DNA of 22,240 nt from an uncultured Prevotella sp. (GCA_900540375.1 UQFS01000043.1:1-22240); one strand, 5' to 3'. Positions 7,845 to 14,257 are shown, numbered from the stretch's first letter. The notes: generated from the letters alone by a model not told the origin. Numbers and translations are program-made.

Positions 7845-7914
7845 AAAGTATGCCATAGGCATTCCTGAAGTAGTAACTGCAATAGCGTGGACACCCCCTG
7901 CAATAACAAATAAT

Positions 7915-7957
7915 CCCCCACAATACCGAAGAATGAACAAAAATGGTATTGTGGGGG
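7915..7957. terminator. Hairpin terminator, probably bidirectional
   Basis: CCCCCACAATACC (7915-7927) pairs perfectly with GGTATTGTGGGGG (7945-7957) around a 17-base loop. On the minus strand it starts 7 bases after the stop of the small membrane protein and is followed by ATTATTTGTTATT. On the plus strand TATTGTTATTT follows. Both tails are T-rich without a pure T run. Its place between convergent genes fits a shared terminator. Confidence 0.7.
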
Positions 7958-7964
7958 GGTATTG

Positions 7965-8294
7965 TTATTTCAAAGCAACCTTGCCAATGATGCCGACGGT
8001 GATCAGCAGCAGGGGCAGAAAGAGAAGGAGGTTGTAGTTGGTGAGATTGGTGAAATAGAAGAACACCATCAACGCCACACCTATATATATAAGAGGAATG
8101 CCCACCACCGGACGTACATGAGGCCATAAGCGGGCGGCGACACCCCTCACCTTTGAGAAGAAGCGATGCAATGCACTGCCACGACGACAAGCGTTCCGCG
8201 GAGCCTGATGGGAGGAAGACGGGACTTGCTGTGACTGAGCTTCCTCCTTCTCATTTACTAATATATTATCATCTTGCTGCAACTGAGACACCAT
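7965..8294 (-). CDS. Small hypothetical membrane protein
   Basis: The 109-residue protein has a polar, Gln/Glu/Ser-rich first half, a basic stretch ('RRGSALHRFFSKVRGVAARLW'-like, residues about 39-60), and two hydrophobic segments near the C-terminus (about 64-83 and 86-104). I do not recognise a family. The start is the ATG at 8294; a TTG at 8330 lies inside the promoter box and cannot be in the mRNA. It is divergent from rpsF, with about 140 bases between the two promoter boxes and starts. It ends at a strong hairpin. Real gene status is supported by its own promoter box, terminator and membrane pattern; function is unknown. Confidence 0.7.
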   Translation of the reverse strand: MVSQLQQDDNILVNEKEEAQSQQVPSSSHQAPRNACRRGSALHRFFSKVRGVAARLWPHVRPVVGIPLIYIGVALMVFFYFTNLTNYNLLLFLPLLLITVGIIGKVALK

Positions 8295-8327
8295 CTTTGT
8301 ATTGCTAAGTTTTCTGTTTGTCGACTG

Positions 8328-8335
8328 CAAAATTA
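8328..8335 (-). promoter_or_regulatory. -7 promoter box for the small membrane protein
   Basis: The minus strand reads TAATTTTG, matching TAnnTTTG, 33 bases before the ATG. It identifies 8294 as the start because the upstream TTG would overlap the promoter. No -33 element at usual spacing is evident. Confidence 0.55.
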
Positions 8336-8433
8336 CGAATTATTGTCTCAGCATGACCGCACAAGCAAGGCAATTAATGTTAAAAAGAAGAAAAAAGGCA
8401 TTGGTTACACCGCTCTATCACAAATAAAAATAG

Positions 8434-8441
8434 TACCTTTG
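8434..8441 (+). promoter_or_regulatory. -7 promoter box for rpsF-rpsR-rplI
   Basis: TACCTTTG fits the Bacteroidota -7 consensus. It would give a leader of about 40-45 bases before rpsF. The leader contains ATTTTGCAAAAT, a 12-base palindrome. I do not see the CCG-bulge structure expected of the known S6:S18 leader. Confidence 0.65.
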
Positions 8442-8486
8442 CAGTCGCATTTTGCAAAATAACATTTTAATTATCAACAAAGTAGT

Positions 8487-8831
8487 ATGAATCAATACGA
8501 AACCGTTTTCATTATGACTCCCGTTTTGTCTGATGAACAGATGAAGGAAACGGTCGCTAAGTTCAAGAAGCTGCTCACCGATAAGGGTGCAGAGATTGTG
8601 AACGAAGAGGCCTGGGGACTGAAGAAGATGGCTTATGCAATCGACAAGAAGTCGACAGGTTTCTATTGCCTGTTGCAGTTCAAAGCTGAGCCTTCTGTTG
8701 TTAACACCCTCGAGACCGGCTATCGCCGCGATGAGAAGGTGATTCGTTTTATCACTGTGAAGCTTGACAAGTACGCTGTGGCTTATGCCGAGAAGCGCAA
8801 GGCAAAGTGGAACAACAAAGTGGAGGCATAA
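8487..8831 (+). CDS. rpsF: 30S ribosomal protein bS6
   Basis: The 114-residue product starts 'MNQYETVFIMTPVLSDEQMKETVAKFKKLL' and contains 'NEEAWGLKKMAYAIDKKSTGFYCLLQF', the typical S6 ferredoxin-like fold sequence. It binds bS18 on the platform of the small subunit. It is the first gene of an rpsF-rpsR-rplI operon with a short leader. Length is within the normal range for the family. Confidence 0.97.
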   Translation: MNQYETVFIMTPVLSDEQMKETVAKFKKLLTDKGAEIVNEEAWGLKKMAYAIDKKSTGFYCLLQFKAEPSVVNTLETGYRRDEKVIRFITVKLDKYAVAYAEKRKAKWNNKVEA

Positions 8832-8834
8832 ACT

Positions 8835-9107
8835 ATGGCAGATCAGAAGAAATCAGAAATCCGTTATTTGAACGCCCCTTCTATCGACACAAAGAAGAAG
8901 AAGTACTGCCGTTTCAAGAAGAGTGGCATTAAGTATATCGACTACAAGGACCCCGAGTTCTTGAAGAAGTTCCTCAACGAGCAGGGCAAGATCCTTCCTC
9001 GCCGCATCACCGGTACCTCTCTGAAGTATCAGCGCCGTGTGGCTCAGGCTGTGAAGCGTGCACGCCAGATCGCGCTGCTGCCTTATGTAACCGATTTGAT
9101 GAAGTAA
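8835..9107 (+). CDS. rpsR: 30S ribosomal protein bS18
   Basis: The 90-residue product holds the S18 core 'KKKKYCRFKKSGIKYIDYKDPEFLKKFLNEQGKILPRRITGT' (quoted here only by its start YCRFKKSGIKYIDYKD), then 'RRVAQAVKRARQIALLPYV'. It partners bS6 and, in Bacteroidota, helps bS21 shield the 16S anti-Shine-Dalgarno. It begins 3 bases after rpsF, so the two are translated together. Confidence 0.97.
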   Translation: MADQKKSEIRYLNAPSIDTKKKKYCRFKKSGIKYIDYKDPEFLKKFLNEQGKILPRRITGTSLKYQRRVAQAVKRARQIALLPYVTDLMK

Positions 9108-9110
9108 TTA

Positions 9111-9116
9111 AGGAGG
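9111..9116 (+). promoter_or_regulatory. Strong Shine-Dalgarno before rplI
   Basis: AGGAGG, within AAGGAGGAG, ends 10 bases before the rplI ATG. Such a strong match is unusual in this phylum, where most genes use A-rich leaders. It decides the rplI start at 9127. Confidence 0.75.
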
Positions 9117-9126
9117 AGCAGAAGAT

Positions 9127-9672
9127 ATGGAAATCATACTGAAAGAAGATATTATAGGACTTGGATACAAGAACGATATCGTAAAGGTTAAGGACGGCTA
9201 TGGCCGTAACTATCTGATCCCGACAGGCAAAGGCGTCATCGCTTCTGCAAGCGCCCGCAAGCAGCTCGCCGAGAACCTCAAGCAGCAGGCTGCTAAGCTC
9301 GCCGCTCTGAAGGCAGACGCAGAGAAGCGTGCTGAGGCTCTGAAGGATGTCCAGCTCGTCATCGCTGCCAAGGTTGCCGCTACCGGTCACCTCTATGGCT
9401 CTGTCGGTGCTGCTAAGGTTGCTGAAGAGCTCGCTAAGCTCGGCATCGAGATCGACCGCAAGATCATCACCATGCGTGAGGCTCGCAAGGTCGGTGACTT
9501 CGAGGCTACCGTTCACTTCCACAAGGAGGTTGAGGTGAAGGTGCCTGTGAAGGTTGTCGCTGAGAACCAGCCCGTTGCCCCCGTTGAGGAAGCACCGAAG
9601 GAGGAGGCACCTAAGGCTGAGGAAGCTCCCGCCGCTGAGGCTACAGAGGAGCAGGCTCCTGCTGCTGAGTAA
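9127..9672 (+). CDS. rplI: 50S ribosomal protein bL9 with acidic C-terminal tail
   Basis: The N-terminal domain 'MEIILKEDIIGLGYKNDIVKVKDGYGRNYLIP' is diagnostic for L9, followed by the Ala/Lys-rich connecting helix and the C-terminal domain ('GSVGAAKVAEELAKLGIEIDRK'). At 181 residues it is about 30 longer than the usual 148-150. The extra part, from about residue 147, is a low-complexity tail of repeated Glu-Ala-Pro units ending 'EQAPAAE'. The tail would be disordered and its role is unknown. It is the last gene of the operon and has a strong Shine-Dalgarno. A hairpin 55 bases after the stop likely ends the transcript. Confidence 0.97.
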   Translation: MEIILKEDIIGLGYKNDIVKVKDGYGRNYLIPTGKGVIASASARKQLAENLKQQAAKLAALKADAEKRAEALKDVQLVIAAKVAATGHLYGSVGAAKVAEELAKLGIEIDRKIITMREARKVGDFEATVHFHKEVEVKVPVKVVAENQPVAPVEEAPKEEAPKAEEAPAAEATEEQAPAAE

Positions 9673-9726
9673 TCAACAGTTACTGTTAGCTTGAAGTAAT
9701 TTTTGCACTGTAAAGCATATTATATT

Positions 9727-9761
9727 GATCCCTGCCGCATTCATTTGCGGTGGGGATCTTT
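9727..9761 (+). terminator. Terminator of the rpsF-rpsR-rplI operon
   Basis: GATCCC and CCGCA on the left pair with TGCGG and GGGGATC on the right around a short ATTCATT region, followed by TTTCGTT. The T run is short but the stem is strong and the position after rplI is right. Confidence 0.7.
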
Positions 9762-9763
9762 CG

Positions 9764-10052
9764 TTGTACGGCACCTTGCAACTTTTCGGGAGCAGCACGT
9801 TCCTTGAAGCAAATTACTTTCTTTTCCTTTGGATACGAGTTTGGGAAAGAGGCTAAGACTGGTAGAGCGTTCATTTGTTTCTTGTTTTCCTTCTTTGTTC
9901 ATTAAACTGACAAAAAACAGGCATTTTCCCGGCGATTTTCTGCACGAAGGTGTATGTTGCGCTCAATTTTTCGAATTTCAGATAATTTTTCTCAAGTTGC
10001 TGATTCATAGAAACTTATAAACATATTACAAATTCTTTCACCACATCAACGC
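9764..10052. other. Intergenic stretch without a supported gene
   Basis: About 290 bases after the rplI terminator. Open frames here (for example 9829-10020) have no recognisable protein pattern, no leader signal and many Phe/Leu runs typical of AT-rich non-coding DNA. I see no RNA fold that I can name. Confidence 0.5.
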
Positions 10053-10060
10053 TACTTTTG
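10053..10060 (+). promoter_or_regulatory. Possible -7 promoter box for a non-coding transcript
   Basis: TACTTTTG matches TAnnTTTG on the plus strand. Only a 13-codon frame (ATG at 10062, stop TGA at 10101-10103) follows, and then the palindrome run. No -33 element is clear. If active, it would transcribe the palindromes and the hairpin at 10331-10407. Confidence 0.4.
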
Positions 10061-10086
10061 CATGAAAAATCATATAAACCTACCCC

Positions 10087-10183
10087 TCAGAAAGCCTTTC
10101 TGATGCTATCATCTCACCTTTCTGACCAGGTCAAAAAGGTGCTTTGACCAGGTCAGGAAGCCTTTCTGATAGTATCAGAAAGG
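10087..10183. repeat. Run of four nested palindromes with shared cores
   Basis: Four dyads follow each other. (A) TCAGAAAG-c-CTTTCTGA, 10087-10103. (B) CACCTTT-c-TGACC-a-GGTCA-a-AAAGGTG, 10115-10141. (C) TGACC-a-GGTCA with GCTT/AAGC flanks, 10141-10161. (D) CCTTTCTGATA-g-TATCAGAAAGG, 10161-10183, perfect 11-bp arms. Two cores, TGACCaGGTCA and TGATAgTATCA, alternate within similar CTTTC/GAAAG flanks. The pattern is not a CRISPR, because there are no unique spacers of constant length. Confidence 0.8.
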
Positions 10184-10252
10184 TACTTTGACAACGTCGC
10201 CACAGTTTTTTGCCTCTTTCACGCCTCCTTTTTCTCATTTTCCACAAAGATG

Positions 10253-10319
10253 TTTCTATAGATTGACAGCCCGCGGTGATACACTTTTGTCAATTGATTT
10301 CGTATAGAAAAATTCTATA
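10253..10319. repeat. Composite inverted repeat with TTTCTATA boxes
   Basis: TTTCTATA (10253-10260) and ATTGACA (10262-10268) are mirrored by TGTCAAT (10288-10294) and TATAGAAA (10303-10310). The last box also forms a second palindrome, TATAGAA-aaa-TTCTATA (10303-10319). It could be an operator or part of a structured RNA. Confidence 0.55.
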
Positions 10320-10330
10320 ATATACTGATG

Positions 10331-10407
10331 GACAATGCCAAGCCGTCGAGCACGCAAGGACAGGAAAATTGCAGAAGTCCTTGCGTGCTTGATGGCTTTA
10401 TATTGTC
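10331..10407. repeat. Long 22-bp hairpin overlapping the NTPase stop codon
   Basis: The left arm 10340-10361 and right arm 10377-10398 pair over 22 bp around a 15-base loop. In plus-strand RNA the only departures are two G-U pairs; in minus-strand RNA they become C-A mismatches. An outer 6-bp stem, GACAAT (10331-10336) with ATTGTC (10402-10407), closes it. The NTPase stop is at 10406-10408, so the hairpin also lies at the 3' end of the minus-strand operon and may end it. The plus-strand tail TTTATATT is modestly T-rich. Confidence 0.8.
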
Positions 10408-10936
10408 ATAAAGTAGAGCTGTCACCGACCTCTATGACATTGATGTCGGCGTCAGCGGGCAGAAGGAGCCGAAGTTTGGGCACGAAGTTGTTGCGAGCCA
10501 CAAAGAAGAGGTCCTTGCCATCGGCGATGGCGGTCATCAAGAGTTCGCGAAAGCCTTTGCCCGCTACTTCGATGCGCCCGATTTCGTCGATCCAAATCTC
10601 TTTGGCTTCGGGATGCTCCTTGTAATATTGCAGCGCACGGTCGAAGGCGGATAGATGGACGAAATAGCTGCAACTGTGCATCAGTCCGTCGGTGAGATCT
10701 CTGACCGCCAGCGTCTCCTTGGATGCCGTCTCCATGTCTACTTCTGGATCTTTCACAAAGAAGGGCAGCGTCTCGTCCTTGGGATAGAGTACGAGATCAT
10801 AGGCACAGACCTTGCCGTCAGCGCCCCGCTTCTTCAAAGAGAAGAAGCAGAGACCGTCGCCATGACTGCGGTATTCGTGGATGAAACGGGTAGACTTACC
10901 GACTCCACGCGGTCCGGTGAAAATGTTAATCTTCAT
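10406..10936 (-). CDS. THEP1-like P-loop nucleoside-triphosphatase
   Basis: The 176-residue protein starts with a Walker A loop 'GPRGVGKS' at residues 8-15. A Walker B motif with the following acid, 'IWIDEIGRIE' (Asp117, Glu118), and a late 'FFVARNN' strand complete the core. The 'DEIG-x-[IM]-E' signature fits the THEP1/NTPase_1 group of small NTP hydrolases, whose biological role is poorly known. Its ATG lies 3 bases after the stop of the TonB-dependent receptor gene, so the two are almost surely translated together. This pairing suggests a role in uptake or processing of the receptor's substrate, but that is inference. No signal peptide: cytoplasmic. Confidence 0.8.
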   Translation of the reverse strand: MKINIFTGPRGVGKSTRFIHEYRSHGDGLCFFSLKKRGADGKVCAYDLVLYPKDETLPFFVKDPEVDMETASKETLAVRDLTDGLMHSCSYFVHLSAFDRALQYYKEHPEAKEIWIDEIGRIEVAGKGFRELLMTAIADGKDLFFVARNNFVPKLRLLLPADADINVIEVGDSSTL

Positions 10937-10939
10937 ATC

Positions 10940-12880
10940 TTATAAATCAAAGGATACACTGGCATACCATGTGCGGCCCCGCATGGGGAAGCCCTCGGTA
11001 TACTCATAGATACGATCGGCGGCATTGAGCACGCCCACCTTGAGGTCGATCTTCCACACCTTGCGGGCGAGGCTGGCATCGATGGTGGCGAAGCCTGCCG
11101 TAGAAGTGCTGCCGTCGGAGGACGAGTAGGCTTTGCCCTGTGCGATCATCCGGCCTTGCAGACGCAGCTGCCAGACGGGACGCAACTCCAGGAAAGCCGT
11201 GAACTTGCTCTTCGGACTGTAGAGGAACTTCAAATTTTTGTTGTCCATATTGCGCTGATCCATCAAGCTGTAGTAGGCCCGGGCAGTCAACCAAGGCAAC
11301 TCATAGCCGGCGCCGAGCTCAAAGCCTCGGTACTGCGCCTTGCCGCGGTTCTGCAACTGATAGATCTTCGGGTCGCTTTCGTCGACACCCGTCACCTCCT
11401 GGATGATGTCGTTGATGAAGTTGTAGAACACACCTGCCTGCCAATGGAGTTGCTGCCAACGGCCTTCGTAGGAAGCGTCGAGGTTGAAAGCCTTCTCCGT
11501 GCCGAGGTCGGGATTGGGAATCGCCTTGCCGAGCTTGTAGGAGTAGCGGTCCTTCATACGGGCGAAGAGCGAAGAACGGCTCACCGTGAAACGGAAGTGC
11601 TGCGTGGCAGAGGGATGATAGTCGAAGGCGGCGAGGGCGTTGAGGTTGCCGTCGTGAGAGTTGGGCAACTCGGTGATGCCACGCTTTTTGTTGTACTCCT
11701 CGATCTTATAGCCTTGGCGGGCGAACCATCCGAGGGATGCCGTGATCGACATCTGAGGATTGAGCCGTGCCTCATCCTCCACGACAAAGGAGTAAATGCC
11801 CTCGGTGATATGCGCCACGGGGTCACCCACGTTGTGAGAACGGTGGACATCATACTTATAGTTTCCGCCGAACTTCACATCGTTGTTGTCCGACTTTGCC
11901 CAGATGAGATTGGCATTCACGCCCAAGGCATAGTCGTCGTAGATGCTGGTCCAACCCTGCTTGCCCTTCCGTGTGGAATAGGTGAAGTCATCGTAGGAGT
12001 CGAGCGTATTCTTGAATGTGTCGTACCACAACCGACTCTTCAGCGTGAGCGCAGGAGCCAGACGAATGGTAGAATGGAAGTAAACCTCATCCTTATTCCA
12101 TTCGGGATAGATGCGGAACTGTGCTTTGCCGTTCTTCCCCAGATAGGGCGGCACGTGCTTCTCAGCGCGCATGAGGGTATAGCCCACGACATACTCGTCG
12201 GTAGCGTTGGGCACGAAGCCCACCTTGGCGTTGAGGTCGACGTCGCGTGACCGGGAGTTGAGACGTTTGTGGCCGTCGAGATAAGGCGAATCGGTAGGAT
12301 AACTGTGAGGTAGCCGGAAGTTGTGGACGTTGGCATAGCCCAAGTCTACCTGCGCAAACCACTGTCCCCAGCGGCCTCCGACGTTGAGGTTGCTGTGCCA
12401 AAGCGTGTTCACGTCGTAGTGCAACTCCAACGGCTTCTGCGGCTGACGCGACACGAGGTTGACAGACGGGCCTAAGGTGTTGCCGCCTAAAAGCAGTGAG
12501 CTGGCCGACTTGTTCACGTCGATCTTGCTCAGCATGCCGACCGACAGGCGGTAGAGGTCCACGATGCCATCGTAAGGCGCCGTCATCGGCACGCCGTCGA
12601 TATAGACAGGTACGTCGGCGCTGCTGATGCCACGAAGCACGAATCCCGCCTCGCTGCGTCCGCCAGCCTCCTGAACGATGAGACCCGGAATCCAGTTGAG
12701 CGCCTCCGAAACGCGCTGCATGTCAGCCGACTTGATGAAGTCTGCGCTGACCTGGTCGGTCTTGAACGTGCGTTGGTGATCAAAAACAGTGACCTCGCCC
12801 AAGTGAAACACCTGGGCCGTATCCGTGAGCGGCTTGCACGTCAAAGGCAGCGCCGCCACGGCAGCAGATAATAATAACAT
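10940..12880 (-). CDS. TonB-dependent outer-membrane receptor
   Basis: The 646-residue protein has a signal peptide (first about 21 residues), a TonB-box-like 'LGEVTVFD' near residue 28, and a plug domain with 'EALNWIPGLIVQEAGG', 'GFVLRGISSADVPVYIDGVPM' and 'GGNTLGPSVNLVSR'. A beta-barrel of about 490 residues follows and ends 'RTWYASVSFDL'. It lacks the N-terminal carboxypeptidase-like domain of SusC-type receptors and has no SusD partner, so a small ligand such as a metal chelate or cofactor is more likely than a glycan. The start ATG has AGGAAG 8 bases before it; an in-frame TAA 18 bases upstream rules out a longer start. The substrate is unknown. Confidence 0.93.
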   Translation of the reverse strand: MLLLSAAVAALPLTCKPLTDTAQVFHLGEVTVFDHQRTFKTDQVSADFIKSADMQRVSEALNWIPGLIVQEAGGRSEAGFVLRGISSADVPVYIDGVPMTAPYDGIVDLYRLSVGMLSKIDVNKSASSLLLGGNTLGPSVNLVSRQPQKPLELHYDVNTLWHSNLNVGGRWGQWFAQVDLGYANVHNFRLPHSYPTDSPYLDGHKRLNSRSRDVDLNAKVGFVPNATDEYVVGYTLMRAEKHVPPYLGKNGKAQFRIYPEWNKDEVYFHSTIRLAPALTLKSRLWYDTFKNTLDSYDDFTYSTRKGKQGWTSIYDDYALGVNANLIWAKSDNNDVKFGGNYKYDVHRSHNVGDPVAHITEGIYSFVVEDEARLNPQMSITASLGWFARQGYKIEEYNKKRGITELPNSHDGNLNALAAFDYHPSATQHFRFTVSRSSLFARMKDRYSYKLGKAIPNPDLGTEKAFNLDASYEGRWQQLHWQAGVFYNFINDIIQEVTGVDESDPKIYQLQNRGKAQYRGFELGAGYELPWLTARAYYSLMDQRNMDNKNLKFLYSPKSKFTAFLELRPVWQLRLQGRMIAQGKAYSSSDGSTSTAGFATIDASLARKVWKIDLKVGVLNAADRIYEYTEGFPMRGRTWYASVSFDL

Positions 12881-12980
12881 TGGCTTCTTCCTTGCTTATT
12901 TATAAACTATAATCGATTCCTGGGGCATAGAAGGCGAGAGGGCGAGAGAGGGATGACGAGCACAAGACTGCGTTGAAGCG

Positions 12981-13032
12981 CAACGAGTTATAACTCGTTG
13001 AACACAACTGTAGACGACTCGTTGAGCACAAC
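12981..13032. repeat. Palindrome and direct repeats with ACTCGTTG half-sites
   Basis: CAACGAGTTA and TAACTCGTTG form a perfect 20-bp palindrome at 12981-13000. ACTCGTTGAACACAAC (12993-13008) and ACTCGTTGAGCACAAC (13017-13032) are direct repeats differing at one base, 24 bases apart. Three copies of the half-site therefore lie about 100-150 bases before the TonB receptor start and after narI. It could be an operator for the receptor operon or a terminator of the nar operon. Confidence 0.65.
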
Positions 13033-13075
13033 ACTGGGCGAACCGCGGGTCACACCTGCGGACGACACCTTTGCC

Positions 13076-13741
13076 TTATCTTCTCATACCGCCCCGCAAA
13101 TAGTCGATGAGGTATCTCACGGGAATGGCCGTCATGTGCATCAGCTTGGTAAAGGGGAAGATGATGACCAAGAGGAAGCCGAGAAGGATGTGGATCTTAT
13201 GCGGCAACGAGGCATGGACGATGAAGTCTGAAGCCCCGGGCAGGAAGGTGAAGAGACCCTGCGCCCAGCGGTCGAGGTTCATGTAATGGTCAAGGTCGCT
13301 GTTGACCGTCTCTACCGTACCCATCAGTCCGGTGACAATCTGCAGGAAGATGAGCACGACGAAGAGATAATCGCCGAAATAGCTATTCGCCACGACACGG
13401 CTGTTGGTGAACCGCCGCAGCGTCAGCAGACAAATACCCACGAGCGTGATGAGTCCCGCGCCACTGCCCATGACGATGGCCAGCTGTCGTTTCTGCTCGT
13501 TGGTGATCAGCCAGTCGTAGGACCACTCCGGCGCGAGCAGTCCGAAGATATGACCGAAGAACACCAGAATGATACCCACATGGAAGAGGTTGCTGCCCCA
13601 CTTGAGCAGCGGGTCATTGCTCAGAAACTGGGTGGAATAGGCCTGCACGGTATTGCCCTGCGCCGCGATGCGGTAGGTGACGCCGCAGACGAAGAGCGCG
13701 CCGGCGATATAGGGGAGGTATTGGAATAGGAAAGTGTGCAT
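13076..13741 (-). CDS. narI: Respiratory nitrate reductase gamma subunit (cytochrome b)
   Basis: The 221-residue protein has five membrane segments and the four haem-ligand histidines. His54 and His64 are ten apart in 'LFHVGIILVFFGHIFG'. His184 and His202 are 18 apart in 'HKIHILLGFLLVIIFPFTKLMH'-type sequence at the C-terminal end. Both spacings equal those of E. coli NarI (56/66 and 187/205). NarI takes electrons from quinol and passes them to NarH; it anchors the complex. Length matches the family (about 225). It begins 12 bases after narJ and is the last gene of the nar run. Confidence 0.97.
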   Translation of the reverse strand: MHTFLFQYLPYIAGALFVCGVTYRIAAQGNTVQAYSTQFLSNDPLLKWGSNLFHVGIILVFFGHIFGLLAPEWSYDWLITNEQKRQLAIVMGSGAGLITLVGICLLTLRRFTNSRVVANSYFGDYLFVVLIFLQIVTGLMGTVETVNSDLDHYMNLDRWAQGLFTFLPGASDFIVHASLPHKIHILLGFLLVIIFPFTKLMHMTAIPVRYLIDYLRGGMRR

Positions 13742-13753
13742 AACGTCGGGAGT

Positions 13754-14257
13754 TTAAAGTTCTTTCAAGACGACGATAAGCGGCTCGTAGGGATGCTGTT
13801 CCTTGGCAAACCGCTCGTCCATTTTCGTGAGCACGCCACGGATATCGTCGATGGCCGCGTGGGCTTTTGCCGCGTCGTCCATGTTAGCGACATACTGCAA
13901 ATACATCGGCAGGTAGTCGGGCAACTCGTCTTCGGCGGGCATGAGTCCGGCGCGCAGATACTCCTCTTTCAGGTCCACCATCGCCTGTCCGCGGTCGCGG
14001 CTTGTGCCGTAGACCATGTCAAAGAGATAGAGGTTGGTCTTCGTCGAGGTGTCGAAGAGGTCACTGTAGGCAGCCTGCCAGCTGCGTGCGTCGGCGAATG
14101 TCGCCACATAGTCGAGGAACGACCGCACGCCATCGAACGCCTTGTCGATGAGCACGCCCTCAGCCGTGAGCGACGGCAGCACCTCATCGCGGCTCTCCCA
14201 CAGTTCTGCTGTGGGATAGTCGAGCAAGAGGGAAAGGATGTTATAAGTCTGAATCAT
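13754..14257 (-). CDS. narJ: Nitrate reductase assembly chaperone (NarJ)
   Basis: The 167-residue all-helical protein starts 'MIQTYNILSLLLDYPTAELW' and contains 'FADARSWQAAYSDLFDTS' and 'DELPDYLPMYLQYVA', typical of NarJ/TorD-type chaperones. NarJ binds apo-NarG and helps insert the Mo cofactor; it is not part of the mature enzyme. It is shorter than E. coli NarJ (about 236), lacking mainly the C-terminal tail. It lies between narH (15 bases) and narI (12 bases). Confidence 0.92.
   Translation of the reverse strand: MIQTYNILSLLLDYPTAELWESRDEVLPSLTAEGVLIDKAFDGVRSFLDYVATFADARSWQAAYSDLFDTSTKTNLYLFDMVYGTSRDRGQAMVDLKEEYLRAGLMPAEDELPDYLPMYLQYVANMDDAAKAHAAIDDIRGVLTKMDERFAKEQHPYEPLIVVLKEL

Noticed and set aside
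9829..10020. 63-codon plus-strand frame after rplI
   Set aside because: No family, Phe/Leu-rich as expected for AT-rich non-coding DNA, and no promoter or leader signal.
10062..10103. 13-codon frame after the -7 box at 10053
   Set aside because: Too short to support as a gene; it ends inside the first palindrome. A leader peptide cannot be excluded.
10087..10183. CRISPR array
   Set aside because: Units are palindromes of unequal length with shared cores, no constant repeat of 25-40 bases and no unique spacers, and there are no cas genes.
11156..12250. Open frame of 364 codons on the plus strand opposite the TonB receptor
   Set aside because: Antisense shadow of a GC-rich gene with no recognisable motif or start signal.
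12998..13231. 77-codon plus-strand frame between the TonB receptor and narI
   Set aside because: Mostly antisense to the narI 3' end and made of the direct repeats; Asp/Glu-rich shadow composition.
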